Shown here: positions 9,588-18,759 of the stretch, one piece after another | How the letters are laid out: every line of letters begins with the position of its first letter | Numbering within the stretch: position 1 is the stretch's first letter | Assembly (NCBI GenBank): GCA_963827085.1 | Contig: CAWGZY010000005.1 | Coordinates: 248,001-312,000 of the forward strand | Reading direction: 5' to 3' | DNA from: JAGVPT01 sp963827085 | GTDB taxonomy: Bacteria > Bacteroidota > Ignavibacteria > UBA10030 > UBA8401 | DNA: 64,000 nucleotides | Position numbers and translations under genes: made by a program | The notes under the pieces: generated by a model | Database searches by the model: none | The model's input: only the letters and a program-made list of their open reading frames with translations | What the model was told of the DNA's origin: nothing

Positions 9588-11297
9588 ATGAAAACAGATT
9601 ACAAGCTTAATAATGTCCCGGACGTAACGTCCGTACAAGATATGATTGTCAAATCAGCGGCTCGGTATGGCGATAAAATTGCTCTTGAGGACCTTAAAGA
9701 AACACCGATTTCTAAAGTCACCTACCGTACACTCCTTAAAAATGTGCTGAAGTTCGGCGTCGCTCTTAAAAATCTCGGCATACGAGAACGGAGCCACATT
9801 GCGGTCATTGGCGAGAACCGGGTTCAGTGGGGGATTTCGTATCTTTCCGCGATGTGTTTCAATTACGTTGTCGTCCCGATCGACAGAAACCTGCCTATCA
9901 ACGAAGTCTTGAACATTATCCATGAAGCGGATGTCGTAGCGATTATTTTTTCAGACACGTATGATTCTGTCTTTCGGGAACGAAAAGCATCTCTGAAAAA
10001 CCTGAAGTACTATATCGGCATGGATTTGTCCGCCGCGAAAGACGGTTTTTATTCCATGAGAGAGCTCATTGAATCAAGCGCTGGATGCCGCGTAGAAGAT
10101 ATGCCAAGGATTACTCCGGACGAAGAAGCCGAAATTATTTTTACTTCCGGGTCGCTTGGCCGCGCAAAGGGAGTGATGCTGAGTCAGAAGAACATTGCTG
10201 CGAACCTTGTCGCTATGGTAAGAATGTTTTTCATCTATCCGGAAGATAGATTTCTTTCGGTACTTCCGATGCACCACACATACGAGTGCACATGCGGTTT
10301 GCTCTGTCCTCTTTACGGCGGTGCGTCGGCACACTACGCGCGTTCATTGAAAACGGTCGTCGAAGACCTCCAGTTGGTGAAGGCAACGATGCTTCTGGGA
10401 GTGCCGCTCCTGTTCGATAAAATGTTCAAGCGGATTTACAGAACTATTCACGAAAAGAAAATTACATCCCTCGTCATTGGCCCTCTCATCAAAGTGAGCG
10501 ATTTTGCCGAGCGGGTTGGATGGCGCAACTTCAAGAAAATTGTCTTCAAAGAAATCCATCATCGTTTCGGCGGGTCGATACGATGTTTTATTGCGGGCGG
10601 AGCAGCCCAGGATCCGATTGTTGCCAAGGGACTGCGCGAATTTGGTTTCAATTTCGTTCAAGGGTACGGGCTTACCGAGGCTTCACCGATTCTTGCCTTA
10701 AACCGGATTGATCTGTTCAAAGATGATGCCGCCGGCCTGCCACTCCCGGCCGTCGAATTGATCATTCACGAGCCCGACCAGGAGGGGGTTGGTGAAGTGT
10801 GGGCAAAAGGAGAGAACATCATGGTCGGCTATTACAAGAATGAATCGGCGACGAAAGATGCGTTCGAGGACGGCTGGTTCAAAACAGGAGATTTAGGCCG
10901 GATCGACGAAGAGGGCTTCCTCCATATTTGCGGCAGGAAAAAGAATGTCATTATTTCAAAGAATGGGAAGAATGTTTACCCTGAGGAGGTCGAAGATGTT
11001 CTCAATCGCAGCCCGTTTGTTCTGGAGTCATACGTCTACGGCGAAGAGGATGCGAAGCAAAATGAAATTATTGCAGCGCAGGTTGTTGTTGACGCCGAAG
11101 CTTTCATCGAACTTTCGGAATTGAAAGGGGTAAAGATTACACCGGAGTTGATTCACGAAGTGATTGCGGGTGAGATTAAGAAGACGAATGCGGAATTGCC
11201 GGCCTTTAAACAGATAAAGACATTCAAAATCCGCGACCAGGAATTTGAGAAAACGACGACACAAAAAATAAAACGGTATTTGGTCGGAAAGTCCTGA
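9588..11297 (+). CDS. Long-chain acyl-CoA synthetase / AMP-dependent ligase
   Basis: 569 residues of the ANL superfamily, close to the usual length for long-chain fatty-acid CoA ligases. The phosphate-binding loop is IIFTSGSLGRAKGVMLSQ (about residues 185-202), with SL replacing the common TT. Further motifs are GYGLTEASPILALN (about 360), DGWFKTGDLGRIDEEGF (about 425) and GRKKNVIISKNGKNVYPEEV. The C-terminal KTTTQKIKRYL carries the catalytic lysine. The enzyme activates fatty acids as acyl-AMP and then acyl-CoA in the cytoplasm or at the inner membrane, feeding beta-oxidation or lipid synthesis. It appears to be monocistronic, with a dispersed repeat upstream and a convergent PAP2 gene downstream. 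Confidence 0.92.
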   Translation: MKTDYKLNNVPDVTSVQDMIVKSAARYGDKIALEDLKETPISKVTYRTLLKNVLKFGVALKNLGIRERSHIAVIGENRVQWGISYLSAMCFNYVVVPIDRNLPINEVLNIIHEADVVAIIFSDTYDSVFRERKASLKNLKYYIGMDLSAAKDGFYSMRELIESSAGCRVEDMPRITPDEEAEIIFTSGSLGRAKGVMLSQKNIAANLVAMVRMFFIYPEDRFLSVLPMHHTYECTCGLLCPLYGGASAHYARSLKTVVEDLQLVKATMLLGVPLLFDKMFKRIYRTIHEKKITSLVIGPLIKVSDFAERVGWRNFKKIVFKEIHHRFGGSIRCFIAGGAAQDPIVAKGLREFGFNFVQGYGLTEASPILALNRIDLFKDDAAGLPLPAVELIIHEPDQEGVGEVWAKGENIMVGYYKNESATKDAFEDGWFKTGDLGRIDEEGFLHICGRKKNVIISKNGKNVYPEEVEDVLNRSPFVLESYVYGEEDAKQNEIIAAQVVVDAEAFIELSELKGVKITPELIHEVIAGEIKKTNAELPAFKQIKTFKIRDQEFEKTTTQKIKRYLVGKS

Positions 11298-11336
11298 GCG
11301 CTTAAAAGATCAAGGAAGAAATGGTGAGGAAATAGA

Positions 11337-11352
11337 ACGGCGGATACGCCGT
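11337..11352. terminator. Hairpin between convergent genes
   Basis: A perfect six-base stem (ACGGCG/CGCCGT) closes a GATA tetraloop between the stops of the acyl-CoA synthetase and the first PAP2 gene. No adjacent T-run exists on either strand, so it is at best a weak bidirectional terminator. Confidence 0.3.
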
Positions 11353-11394
11353 AGAAGGCCATGCTCCTCTCTGCGCTCGTGAATGAGACTTTTT

Positions 11395-12309
11395 CTAATT
11401 GAAATGAACCAGAACCCCCGCCGAGCCCAGACCGACTGTTGGGGAAATCGTGTAGTGCTCCTGGTGCGCAGCCACCTCGAAATGTCCTATCGCCACTCCC
11501 AGTGCCCCCCCTAAAACAACGTCCGATAGCCAGTGGTCATGCTGAGTGAGTCGGGAAACTCCACAGAGTCCGGCGCATGTGTATGCGATTGCTCCGACCC
11601 ACGGACGTTCGCGTTCGGCAATCACTTCCGCAAGGCTAAACGCGGTAATGGTGTGGCCCGATGGGAAGGAATCGTATGGAGAAAAACCTCCGCCTTCATA
11701 CCGCTTAATAATTACCCTCGGTCCGTACCAAATGCTTTTACCGTTATCTACAAATGGGCGGCTTCTTCCGGCTAGATGCTTCAGCACTTGAACCACTATC
11801 CCGGAATGAAGCATCGCCTGCACTTCTAATAATCCCGTATCGATGCGCTCGTCGTTATCAAAAACTAACCCATCCAAACAGGAGAATGCAGCGATACCGT
11901 ATGGAACGTAGAACTGACCGAATTGTGTAGCAATAGGACTAACTGTTTGAACCCAGTGATGTTCGTTTCGGAAATTGAAAACGTCTTTGGATATTGGTTC
12001 GTCAACCGTGATCGCGAGCGCTGTCGCTACGACAATTCCACCCCACAGCTCTGCTTCATCCCCGTTCATTCGAAAGGGGGATGTCCAAATTTCGCCCTCA
12101 TCGTGGAAGAAGTTTCGGAGAAAATTTTGGTGGTCCATCTTCAAAGTATCCTGATCGCTTATCGGCGCGCCAGAATGCTCCGCGGAATTTGCAACCGTGA
12201 GTGAATCGGGCTTTGTTTGGGCGAACGCGGCAAACCCATACAAGCACAAGGTTATTACCCATTGGGCAGAATGCTTCTTGAGAGGGTAACTATTTGCAAG
12301 AATGAACAT
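11395..12309 (-). CDS. PAP2-family phosphatase, complete catalytic motifs
   Basis: A secreted or membrane-associated type 2 phosphatidic acid phosphatase. An N-terminal hydrophobic segment ends FAAFAQ and works as a signal peptide. All three phosphatase motifs are present: KHLAGRSRP (Kx6RP), SFPSGH, and SRLTQHDHWLSD (SRx5Hx3D). The likely substrates are phospholipid or undecaprenyl pyrophosphates on the periplasmic side. The C-terminus (TVGLGSAGVLVHFN) resembles an outer-membrane beta strand seen in some Bacteroidota PAP2 proteins. I chose the ATG at 12309; a TTG at 12339 would add ten residues. A paralogue lies immediately upstream on the same strand. Confidence 0.85.
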   Translation of the reverse strand: MFILANSYPLKKHSAQWVITLCLYGFAAFAQTKPDSLTVANSAEHSGAPISDQDTLKMDHQNFLRNFFHDEGEIWTSPFRMNGDEAELWGGIVVATALAITVDEPISKDVFNFRNEHHWVQTVSPIATQFGQFYVPYGIAAFSCLDGLVFDNDERIDTGLLEVQAMLHSGIVVQVLKHLAGRSRPFVDNGKSIWYGPRVIIKRYEGGGFSPYDSFPSGHTITAFSLAEVIAERERPWVGAIAYTCAGLCGVSRLTQHDHWLSDVVLGGALGVAIGHFEVAAHQEHYTISPTVGLGSAGVLVHFN

Positions 12310-12413
12310 GGTTCGGCTGGCGTTTTTCTGAATCTTCAAGTCGACACTGACCTCAGAGTTTGATCTGATAATGAAACTATAGGTGTGAAATTGCTGGGCG
12401 AGCCGGACGCGAA

Positions 12414-13385
12414 TCAGTTTAAATTGAGGCTTATCTTTAAGCCTGCTCCGCCTGGAATGAGCGTCGGCTGCACCGACAGAGCGTGAGAATCATCTTTTCC
12501 AAAATTGGCAACATCGTATCCCTCCGGATGTGCTGCAATCATGCCGAACGTGTAGCCCAGGGCTAATCCGAGCGGGTAATCGCTGTACCAATGGATCCCA
12601 ATATTCACCATGGTCACTCCGATCGCTCCGACAATTACATAACCGACAGGCCGGATCCATGTTATTTGCGGATAATTTTCTGCAATGACCACTACGGTAG
12701 AGATAGATGTGCAAAGATGGCCGGTTGGGAATGCGTCATAGTGAGGGACTCTTTTGGCGTAATCAAATTGATTTGGGAAGAATCGCCAAACACCCCCGGG
12801 AGCCGTCGAAACAAACGGACTTTCTCTCCCTGTAACATGTTTTATCAGCTGTACAACTATTCCTCCTGAAAGAATTGCTTGTACTATTTCAGTCCCTGTC
12901 CGCAACGATCGATTGTCGTCGAATGTCAGTCCGTACAGGAGATAAGCGCCGGCAACGGCTGCCTGAGCGTCTCCCTGGCCGAAATCAGTAATAAAATTGC
13001 TTACAGAACTGACCGTTGCAGATTCTTTATCCCATTTTTTTTGTGTTTGGTAGGTTTGATTGTCGGTGGCCATAAGAACTCCCGTAATTCCGGCAATTGC
13101 CGCATATTCGCCGATCTTGTCGCTGCGAAATGTTATGTTGTACCACTTCACCCAGTCGCCGGGAACGTTAGTCACCATCGAATGCCATAACGGCTTCCCA
13201 TCGGGGTTTTGCGGGAATGGCTGAGTGGAGTTCGTGGTATCGGTTTGGAGTGATTGGCCATTGGCATTTTCGCCGGTACTGTCCGGAGCTTGTCCAGCCA
13301 GCGAAAACGATGTCAATACGGCCGAAAAAACGAGCACTGCAACGAAATAAATGGAAAAACTCGAACGTAAATTTGTTACTGTCAA
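12414..13385 (-). CDS. PAP2-family protein with altered phosphate-binding residues
   Basis: 323 residues, parallel in layout to the neighbouring PAP2 gene: signal peptide (VFSAVLTSFSLAGQ), a variable linker, then the PAP2 core. The three motifs are degenerate. Kx6RP reads KHVTGRESP, so Arg is replaced by Ser. PSGH reads PTGH. SRx5Hx3D reads TMVNIGIHWYSD, so the Arg is replaced by Met while the catalytic His and Asp remain. Two phosphate-contacting arginines are therefore missing, which may change substrate or abolish activity. The C-terminus (PGGAGLKISLNLN) looks like a terminal beta strand. The start is a TTG; no upstream ATG exists in frame. It likely arose by tandem duplication. Confidence 0.82.
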   Translation of the reverse strand: MTVTNLRSSFSIYFVAVLVFSAVLTSFSLAGQAPDSTGENANGQSLQTDTTNSTQPFPQNPDGKPLWHSMVTNVPGDWVKWYNITFRSDKIGEYAAIAGITGVLMATDNQTYQTQKKWDKESATVSSVSNFITDFGQGDAQAAVAGAYLLYGLTFDDNRSLRTGTEIVQAILSGGIVVQLIKHVTGRESPFVSTAPGGVWRFFPNQFDYAKRVPHYDAFPTGHLCTSISTVVVIAENYPQITWIRPVGYVIVGAIGVTMVNIGIHWYSDYPLGLALGYTFGMIAAHPEGYDVANFGKDDSHALSVQPTLIPGGAGLKISLNLN

Positions 13386-13542
13386 CCTGGAATGGGCCGA
13401 AAATGGTTACAAAATAATAACTCTAGTTAAATAGTACTAAAAAAACATTTAGGAAACAATACTGGGGAATGCTACAGCCTGAAGCCCGCTCGGAAGGATA
13501 AGAATGATGCTGCGGTTGCATAGGATGAAAAGGTGAAAACAT

Positions 13543-13571
13543 AAAAGGCGGCAGAATAAATGCCGCCCTTT
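13543..13571 (-). terminator. Rho-independent terminator of the PDZ gene
   Basis: Read on the minus strand, a GGGCGGCA stem with a TTTATTC loop and TGCCGCC partner is followed by TTTTATGTTTT. It lies 18 bases after the stop of the PDZ-domain gene. Confidence 0.8.
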
Positions 13572-13589
13572 GTGCCGATGATATGATCT

Positions 13590-14534
13590 TTACACTGTCG
13601 CGCGCGTCATTGTTTGTTTGAATTGATCAATCTGCATTTTCAGGTTACGCAGATCGGGCATGGCTTCCGGGTGTTGGATTCTCAGTTGAATTCCTTCGGG
13701 CTGAAACCCGTTAATATCCGGTACGTTCTCAAAATGAAAATTGAAGGATGATGGCGGGTCATCCTTGTCTTCAATTTCAACCGTCAGCATTGTGTTTGCC
13801 CCCTTTCTGAGGATTTCAACTTCAACCTTGTCCCCCGATTCGACGTCTTCCAGAGCATCCGAGAGGTCCCGCAATTCTTCGATTGAATTTTTGTTGACCT
13901 TTGTTATCACATCACCCGCCTTAAAACCGGCCTTTGCTCCCGTGCTTTTCTTTTCTACCTGTTCGACAAGAAGGCCTCGTCCATTTGGAGCGCCGAAATA
14001 TTCGCCGAGTTGTTCATTCAATTCAGAGAGTTGAAGCCCCCATGTTCGTGTTGCTCCAAAAAAAGGCATACGGGGGGGCATCGGAGCGGAAAAAGCGAAT
14101 CCTGAAGAGTGATCGGCGCGGCGAGGTTTTCCGACTGAAATTGCGAGGGATTTTTTTTCGTTGTCCCGAATCACTACGATCGTGGTCTTAATGCCGGGTT
14201 TTGATTTTTGGACGGCACGCAAAAGGTCGCCCGCATCATCGATCGTTTTGCCGTTAAACTCGACAATCACGTCTCCTTCCTTCACCCCCGCAGAATCCGC
14301 CGGGCTGTCATCGATGACGTCGCTCACGTAAGCGCCGTCCTCGTTCTTGAGATTTTTTTTCTTTGCCATTTTCGAAGTAATGTCTTGAATCGAAACCCCA
14401 AGCCATCCCCCTCTTTGATGGTCGATAGATCTGACGATCTGCACACTTCCGTTATTGTCTCCGGCGTCCACGTGTGTGCTAAAGAAGAGAGAAGTGCACA
14501 CCAGCAACGCAAGAGAGAGTATCGTTGTTTTCAT
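13590..14534 (-). CDS. Exported double-PDZ domain protein
   Basis: 314 residues. The start at 14534 is set by AAGGAG six bases upstream and by the signal peptide MKTTILSLALLVCTSLFFST; the frame stays open further upstream, but without these signals. Two PDZ domains follow: about residues 45-140 (GGWLGVSIQDITSKMAKK, DDSPADSAGVKEGDVIVEFN) and about 165-265 (GRGLLVEQVEKKSTGAKAGF, KAGDVITKVNKNSIEEL). This resembles the C-terminal part of HtrA/DegP, but no trypsin-like protease domain is present. It may be a periplasmic adaptor that binds exposed C-termini. The gene has its own terminator and a long upstream gap, so it is probably monocistronic. Confidence 0.85.
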   Translation of the reverse strand: MKTTILSLALLVCTSLFFSTHVDAGDNNGSVQIVRSIDHQRGGWLGVSIQDITSKMAKKKNLKNEDGAYVSDVIDDSPADSAGVKEGDVIVEFNGKTIDDAGDLLRAVQKSKPGIKTTIVVIRDNEKKSLAISVGKPRRADHSSGFAFSAPMPPRMPFFGATRTWGLQLSELNEQLGEYFGAPNGRGLLVEQVEKKSTGAKAGFKAGDVITKVNKNSIEELRDLSDALEDVESGDKVEVEILRKGANTMLTVEIEDKDDPPSSFNFHFENVPDINGFQPEGIQLRIQHPEAMPDLRNLKMQIDQFKQTMTRATV

Positions 14535-14700
14535 GATACACTCCTTATGATTGTTGTAATCGAATATCTTGCTCGGCCCATCGTTCAAAGGATATAGACG
14601 ATGGAACCGCCGGTTTGTTCCTGCGGGGAAATTGGAAATTTTCAAATTGAGACTTCTGAAGCATTGGTTATGACATTACTCAGGCATTGTTCAGAAGTGA

Positions 14701-14840
14701 ATTGAGCCTTCTGAATAATCCAAAATGTGGGGCTCGCGCAAAATCCCAACGGGATGGCTTCGCCAGACGCAAAGTCGCAAAATGATTCTAAAACAGAATC
14801 TTCGCGCCTTTGCCGCTTAGCGCGAAACAATTTTTCAGAT
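14701..14840 (-). repeat. Dispersed intergenic repeat, copy B (inverted)
   Basis: The reverse complement closely matches the element at 9408-9547 over about 140 bases. The strongest identity covers GACTTTGCGTCTGGCGAAGC and CATCCCGTTGGGATTTTGCG. It fills most of the 400-base gap between the PDZ gene and pfkA; the remainder holds the pfkA terminator. Confidence 0.8.
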
Positions 14841-14872
14841 ATCTCAATTTCCGATTTCTTTCAGACTTATCA

Positions 14873-14905
14873 AAAAACGCAAAGGCCGGCAATACGCCAG
14901 CCTTT
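14873..14905 (-). terminator. Rho-independent terminator of pfkA
   Basis: On the minus strand AAAGGCTGGC, loop GTATT, then GCCGGCCTTT, followed by GCGTTTTTT. It begins 30 bases after the pfkA stop codon and has the form of a classic intrinsic terminator. Confidence 0.85.
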
Positions 14906-14934
14906 GTTGAATGCCTTGCGCCATTCTTTTTCTA

Positions 14935-16044
14935 CTAATCTCCGAAACAGACTCCTAGATCCCGTCCCGTCAGAATTGTATCGCAGTCGAGGGGAACCGT
15001 TTTCATGCGATGCGTTGCATCGGCAAGAGGGACGTACCGGACGGTCGGCGGATCGAGCGCAACCATCACCCCCGATTTTCCTTCTTCTAATGCGCGCACT
15101 GCGGCGGCGCCGAAACGGAGCGAGATCAGCCTATCGAAGGTTGTCGGAGTTCCGCCGCGCAATAAATGCCCGAGGACGACGACGCGCGTTTCTTTTCCAG
15201 TCAGCTCCTGGATTTGATGTGCGACTGTCTCTCCGGCTCCGCCCAATCGTTCTGCCCGACCCAGCTCTTTTCCGATTACCGAAGTTTTCCCGCCGACCGG
15301 CATCGCTCCTTCGGCGACAACAACGATTGAAAAATACCGATGCTCTCTATCACGGTCTTTGACTTTTGCAGCAACCTTCGCGATATCGTAAGGGATTTCC
15401 GGTATCAAGATCACGTCAGCAGTGCCGGAGACTCCGCTGTTCAACGCTATCCAGCCGGCATACCGCCCCATGACTTCGACAACCATTACTCGCTGATGCG
15501 CTTGTGCGGTGGAATGGAGCCTGTCGATGCATTCTGTTGCGAAAGAGACGGCTGTATCGAACCCGAATGTGATGACTGTTTTGTCGAGATCGTTGTCGAT
15601 GGTCTTTGGAACGCCGATGACGCGTAATCCCATCTTTTCAAATTCATTGGCGATAGTGAGCGACCCGTCGCCCCCCACTGCGATCAGCGCATCAATTTTG
15701 TTTTTTCTGAACGCTTTCATGATCTCAACGGAGCGGTCTTTTTCAAACCATTTTCCATCTTTTCCTTTGGTCGGGTATTTAAGCGGGTTCCCCTTATTTG
15801 TAGTTCCTAAAATAGTGCCGCCGAGATGTGTAATGCCCCTTACCCTCTCGTGCGTCAGCCGCATCAATCCACCTTCAGGATAGCGCTCGGGAAGAAAAAG
15901 TCCGTTATAGCCGTCGCGGATGCCGATAACTTCCCATCCTCGTTTCTCCGCAGAAACTGCGACAGCGCGAATAACGGCGTTAAGCCCGGGGGCGTCGCCG
16001 CCTCCGGTGTTGATTGCAATTCGTTTGATTTTGCTCTTGCTCAT
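14935..16044 (-). CDS. pfkA: 6-phosphofructokinase
   Basis: 369 residues of the PfkA family, which phosphorylates fructose 6-phosphate to the 1,6-bisphosphate in glycolysis. Visible motifs are GGGDAPGLNAVIRAV, VGGDGSLTIANEF, GVPKTIDNDLDKT (catalytic Asp in TIDND), HQRVMVVEVMGRYAGW and VVLGHLLRGGTPTTFDR. The phosphoryl-donor positions are mixed. The GGDGS glycine (E. coli G104) is typical of ATP enzymes, whereas the Lys in PKTIDND (position 124) is typical of PPi enzymes and of ATP-using group III Pfks. ATP is therefore more likely but not certain. The gene is divergent from the sugar ABC importer, consistent with a role in sugar catabolism. Confidence 0.93.
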   Translation of the reverse strand: MSKSKIKRIAINTGGGDAPGLNAVIRAVAVSAEKRGWEVIGIRDGYNGLFLPERYPEGGLMRLTHERVRGITHLGGTILGTTNKGNPLKYPTKGKDGKWFEKDRSVEIMKAFRKNKIDALIAVGGDGSLTIANEFEKMGLRVIGVPKTIDNDLDKTVITFGFDTAVSFATECIDRLHSTAQAHQRVMVVEVMGRYAGWIALNSGVSGTADVILIPEIPYDIAKVAAKVKDRDREHRYFSIVVVAEGAMPVGGKTSVIGKELGRAERLGGAGETVAHQIQELTGKETRVVVLGHLLRGGTPTTFDRLISLRFGAAAVRALEEGKSGVMVALDPPTVRYVPLADATHRMKTVPLDCDTILTGRDLGVCFGD

Positions 16045-16154
16045 GATGTCTCTCCGGGAAAATACAGCCTGTTATTGCCGCGGGTCTTAGCGGCCTGTCG
16101 GTGTTCTATCGTACCATCGACGGTGTAGACTCGCAGAATGTAAAAATACGTTAC

Positions 16155-16164
16155 TGCAATTGCA
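16155..16164. promoter_or_regulatory. Palindrome in pfkA/ABC divergent region
   Basis: TGCAATTGCA is a perfect ten-base palindrome in the 259-base space between divergent pfkA and the sugar-binding protein gene. A repressor operator there would make sense, but this is a guess based on position and symmetry only. Confidence 0.2.
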
Positions 16165-16303
16165 ACGGTAAAAAAACGAGTTCGTCGAACGGTCTTGAAT
16201 TTCGATGGCGCTTTATTTACATTCTTCCACGATATTTTAACGGAAGTAGTAAAGTCCTATAAATACTGCTTTTGACGTATCTTTCACGCCGTTCAGAAAA
16301 GAG

Positions 16304-17248
16304 ATGAAACCAATCATGAGAAAGAGCTTACCGATAGTTTTAATTGTTATTAGTTGCTTGCTTGCCGTTTCATCCTGCGGAAAAAAAGAAGAGGAGCAAA
16401 AACACACGAAAGTGATCGGGGTAACGCTATTGACCCGCGGGCACATGTTCTATAAGGACCTCGAAGAAGGGCTTCGCACGGAAGCCGCAAAGGATGATTA
16501 TGAGTTGATCGTTACCGCTGCAGAATTCGATATCGGGAAGCAGATCGCGCAAATAGAAGATTTCGTTGCCCGCAAAGTGGATGCGATTATTGTCTGTCCC
16601 GTCGACTCAAAGGGCGTCGGCAGCGGTATCAAGAAGGCGAATGATGCGAAGATTCCCGTTTTTACCGCAGATATTGCTGCGCTCGAAGGAAACGTTGTGA
16701 GCCATATTGCGTCCGATAACGAGCTTGGGGGAAAACGCGCCGGAGAATATCTCGCACAGCTTCTTCACGGCAAAGGAAACGTAGCCGTGATCGACCAGCC
16801 GATCCTTACCTCGGTGCTCGACCGTGTCGCAGGGTTCAAGAGTGCGATCGAAAAATATCCAGGCATCAAGCTTGTTTCCGATGTGAACGGAGATGGAGTA
16901 CGGGACAGGTCGCTGGAGGCAGCCTCCGATCTTCTTCAAGCTCACCCCGATTTAAACGGGATATTCGGGATCAACGACGAATCCGCGTTAGGCGCGCTTG
17001 ACGCTGTGCAGGCGTTCAAGCGGATGAATATTGTCATCGTCGGATACGATGCAACGCCGCCGGCTGTCGATGCCATCCTCAAAGACTCTCCTCTGAAAGC
17101 CGACGTGATTCAATATCCGAAGAAAATCGGTGCGGCAACGATTTCCACCATTAAGGATTATTTTGCAGGGGTCAACGTTCAGAAGCGGTATGCTGTTGAA
17201 GTCGGTATTGTAGACAAGGAAGCTTTGCAGAAGACAACCTCACCGTAA
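16304..17248 (+). CDS. Sugar ABC transporter substrate-binding lipoprotein (RbsB-like)
   Basis: 314 residues. The lipoprotein signal ends LAVSSC (Cys about residue 25), which suits a periplasmic binding protein tethered to a membrane. The core matches periplasmic-binding-protein family 4: KVIGVTLLTRGHMFYKDLEE, DFVARKVDAIIVCPVDSKGV, KIPVFTADIAA, HIASDNELGGKRAGEYLAQL, GIFGINDESALGALDAVQAF and VIVGYDATPPAVDAI. It delivers a monosaccharide (ribose-, xylose- or galactose-type; not assignable) to the permease encoded downstream. ATG at 16304 or 16316 are both possible starts. The ATPase gene follows after 2 bases. Confidence 0.9.
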   Translation: MKPIMRKSLPIVLIVISCLLAVSSCGKKEEEQKHTKVIGVTLLTRGHMFYKDLEEGLRTEAAKDDYELIVTAAEFDIGKQIAQIEDFVARKVDAIIVCPVDSKGVGSGIKKANDAKIPVFTADIAALEGNVVSHIASDNELGGKRAGEYLAQLLHGKGNVAVIDQPILTSVLDRVAGFKSAIEKYPGIKLVSDVNGDGVRDRSLEAASDLLQAHPDLNGIFGINDESALGALDAVQAFKRMNIVIVGYDATPPAVDAILKDSPLKADVIQYPKKIGAATISTIKDYFAGVNVQKRYAVEVGIVDKEALQKTTSP

Positions 17249-17250
17249 GT

Positions 17251-18759
17251 ATGCCCGCACTCTTGCATTTGAAAGGCATTTCAAAACAGTATCCCGGCGT
17301 TCGGGCGTTGGACGACGTCGAGTTTGAATTAAACGCCGGGGAAGTTCACTGTCTTGTCGGAGAAAACGGCGCCGGCAAATCGACGCTGATGAAAATTCTT
17401 TCCGGCGCACTTGCCAAAGATAGCGGGGAAATCATTATTGATGGAAAGAAGGCGGATATCCATTCGCCGTCCGATGCGTTGAAGTATGGCATCGGAATCA
17501 TTTATCAGGACTTTAAGCTCGTGCCGGAGCTGTCGGTCGCTGAAAATATATTCCTCGGTAAAGAGCCGATGCGGGCCCGGGTTCCGTTCATCGACCATGC
17601 AGCAATGCACAGAAGTGCGCGGTTACAATTGGCCCAACTCGGGGAAGAACTTGACACGACTGTTCCGGTGCGCACACTGAGCGTAGCCCAGCAGCAGGTA
17701 GTTGAAATTGCAAAAGCGATCTCTCAAAAGGCGACTATACTCGCGCTTGATGAACCTTCAGCGGCACTCACAGAACGGGAGCTCGTCAATCTTTTTGCAA
17801 TTATCCGGCGGCTGACATCGGAGGGTGTCGGCGTTATTTACATCTCGCATCGGCTGGAAGAAATTTTTCAAATCGGAGACCGGGTGACGGTCATGCGCGA
17901 TGGCAAAATAGTGAATACCTGCCCCGTTATAGAAGCCGAAAGAAAAAGTCTTATCCGATGGATGGTAGGGCGCGAATTGGAGAACGAATATCCCCGTGCC
18001 GACCTGACAGTCGGCGAGGAGCTCTTCCGGGTTGAGGATATTCATGCGGGAATTCTGAGCGGCATAAATTTCTCTTTGCACAAAGGAGAAATACTCGGCT
18101 TCGCGGGACTTGTGGGATCGGGGCGCACAGAGCTTGCCCGGGTTATGTTCGGCGCCGACGCGAAGGAGTCCGGCAGAATGTTTTTCCATGGGAAAGAGAT
18201 TGCACCTCGCTCTCCCCGCGAAGCAATTGATCTTGGTATCGGTCTTCTCACGGAGGATCGAAACAGGCTCGGGCTCATCCCGGAGATGAACGTTATCGAA
18301 AACATCTCTCTGCCCAGCCTCTCCGATCTGCTCCGAGGACCGTTTCTCGATACATCAAAGGAAACCCGAAGAGTTCAACCTTTTATAGAGCAACTTCGTA
18401 TCAAGACACCGGATGGGCGTGAATCGGTTGAAAATCTCAGCGGCGGTAATCGGCAAAAGGTGATTCTCGCACGATGGCTGTTGACAAAATCGAAGGTGCT
18501 GATTTTTGACGAGCCTACCGCCGGTATCGATGTCGGCGCGAAATATGAAATTTACTCGCTCATCGGCAGGCTTGCGGGTGAAGGCGTCGGCATTGTAATG
18601 ATCTCATCCGACCTTCCCGAGCTTCTCGGAGTGTGCAGCAGAATCATCGTTATGCACGATGGATGCATCACCGGCGAATTACAAAGGGGGGAAGCGACAC
18701 AAGAAAAAATAATGGCGCTTGCGACACTTGTGCCGGAAGAGGTGCATCGTGAAAACTAA
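17251..18759 (+). CDS. Sugar ABC transporter ATP-binding protein, duplicated ATPase (RbsA-like)
   Basis: 502 residues, the normal length of the RbsA/MglA/XylG class, with two fused ABC ATPase domains. Domain 1 (about 1-235) has an intact Walker A GENGAGKSTLMKIL, signature LSVAQQQVVEIAKA and Walker B TILALDEPSAAL. Domain 2 (about 250-500) has the degenerate Walker A GLVGSGRTELARVM usual in this class, signature LSGGNRQKVILARW and Walker B VLIFDEPTAGIDVG. It energises sugar import at the inner membrane. It overlaps the permease start by 11 bases, which implies translational coupling. Confidence 0.94.
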   Translation: MPALLHLKGISKQYPGVRALDDVEFELNAGEVHCLVGENGAGKSTLMKILSGALAKDSGEIIIDGKKADIHSPSDALKYGIGIIYQDFKLVPELSVAENIFLGKEPMRARVPFIDHAAMHRSARLQLAQLGEELDTTVPVRTLSVAQQQVVEIAKAISQKATILALDEPSAALTERELVNLFAIIRRLTSEGVGVIYISHRLEEIFQIGDRVTVMRDGKIVNTCPVIEAERKSLIRWMVGRELENEYPRADLTVGEELFRVEDIHAGILSGINFSLHKGEILGFAGLVGSGRTELARVMFGADAKESGRMFFHGKEIAPRSPREAIDLGIGLLTEDRNRLGLIPEMNVIENISLPSLSDLLRGPFLDTSKETRRVQPFIEQLRIKTPDGRESVENLSGGNRQKVILARWLLTKSKVLIFDEPTAGIDVGAKYEIYSLIGRLAGEGVGIVMISSDLPELLGVCSRIIVMHDGCITGELQRGEATQEKIMALATLVPEEVHREN

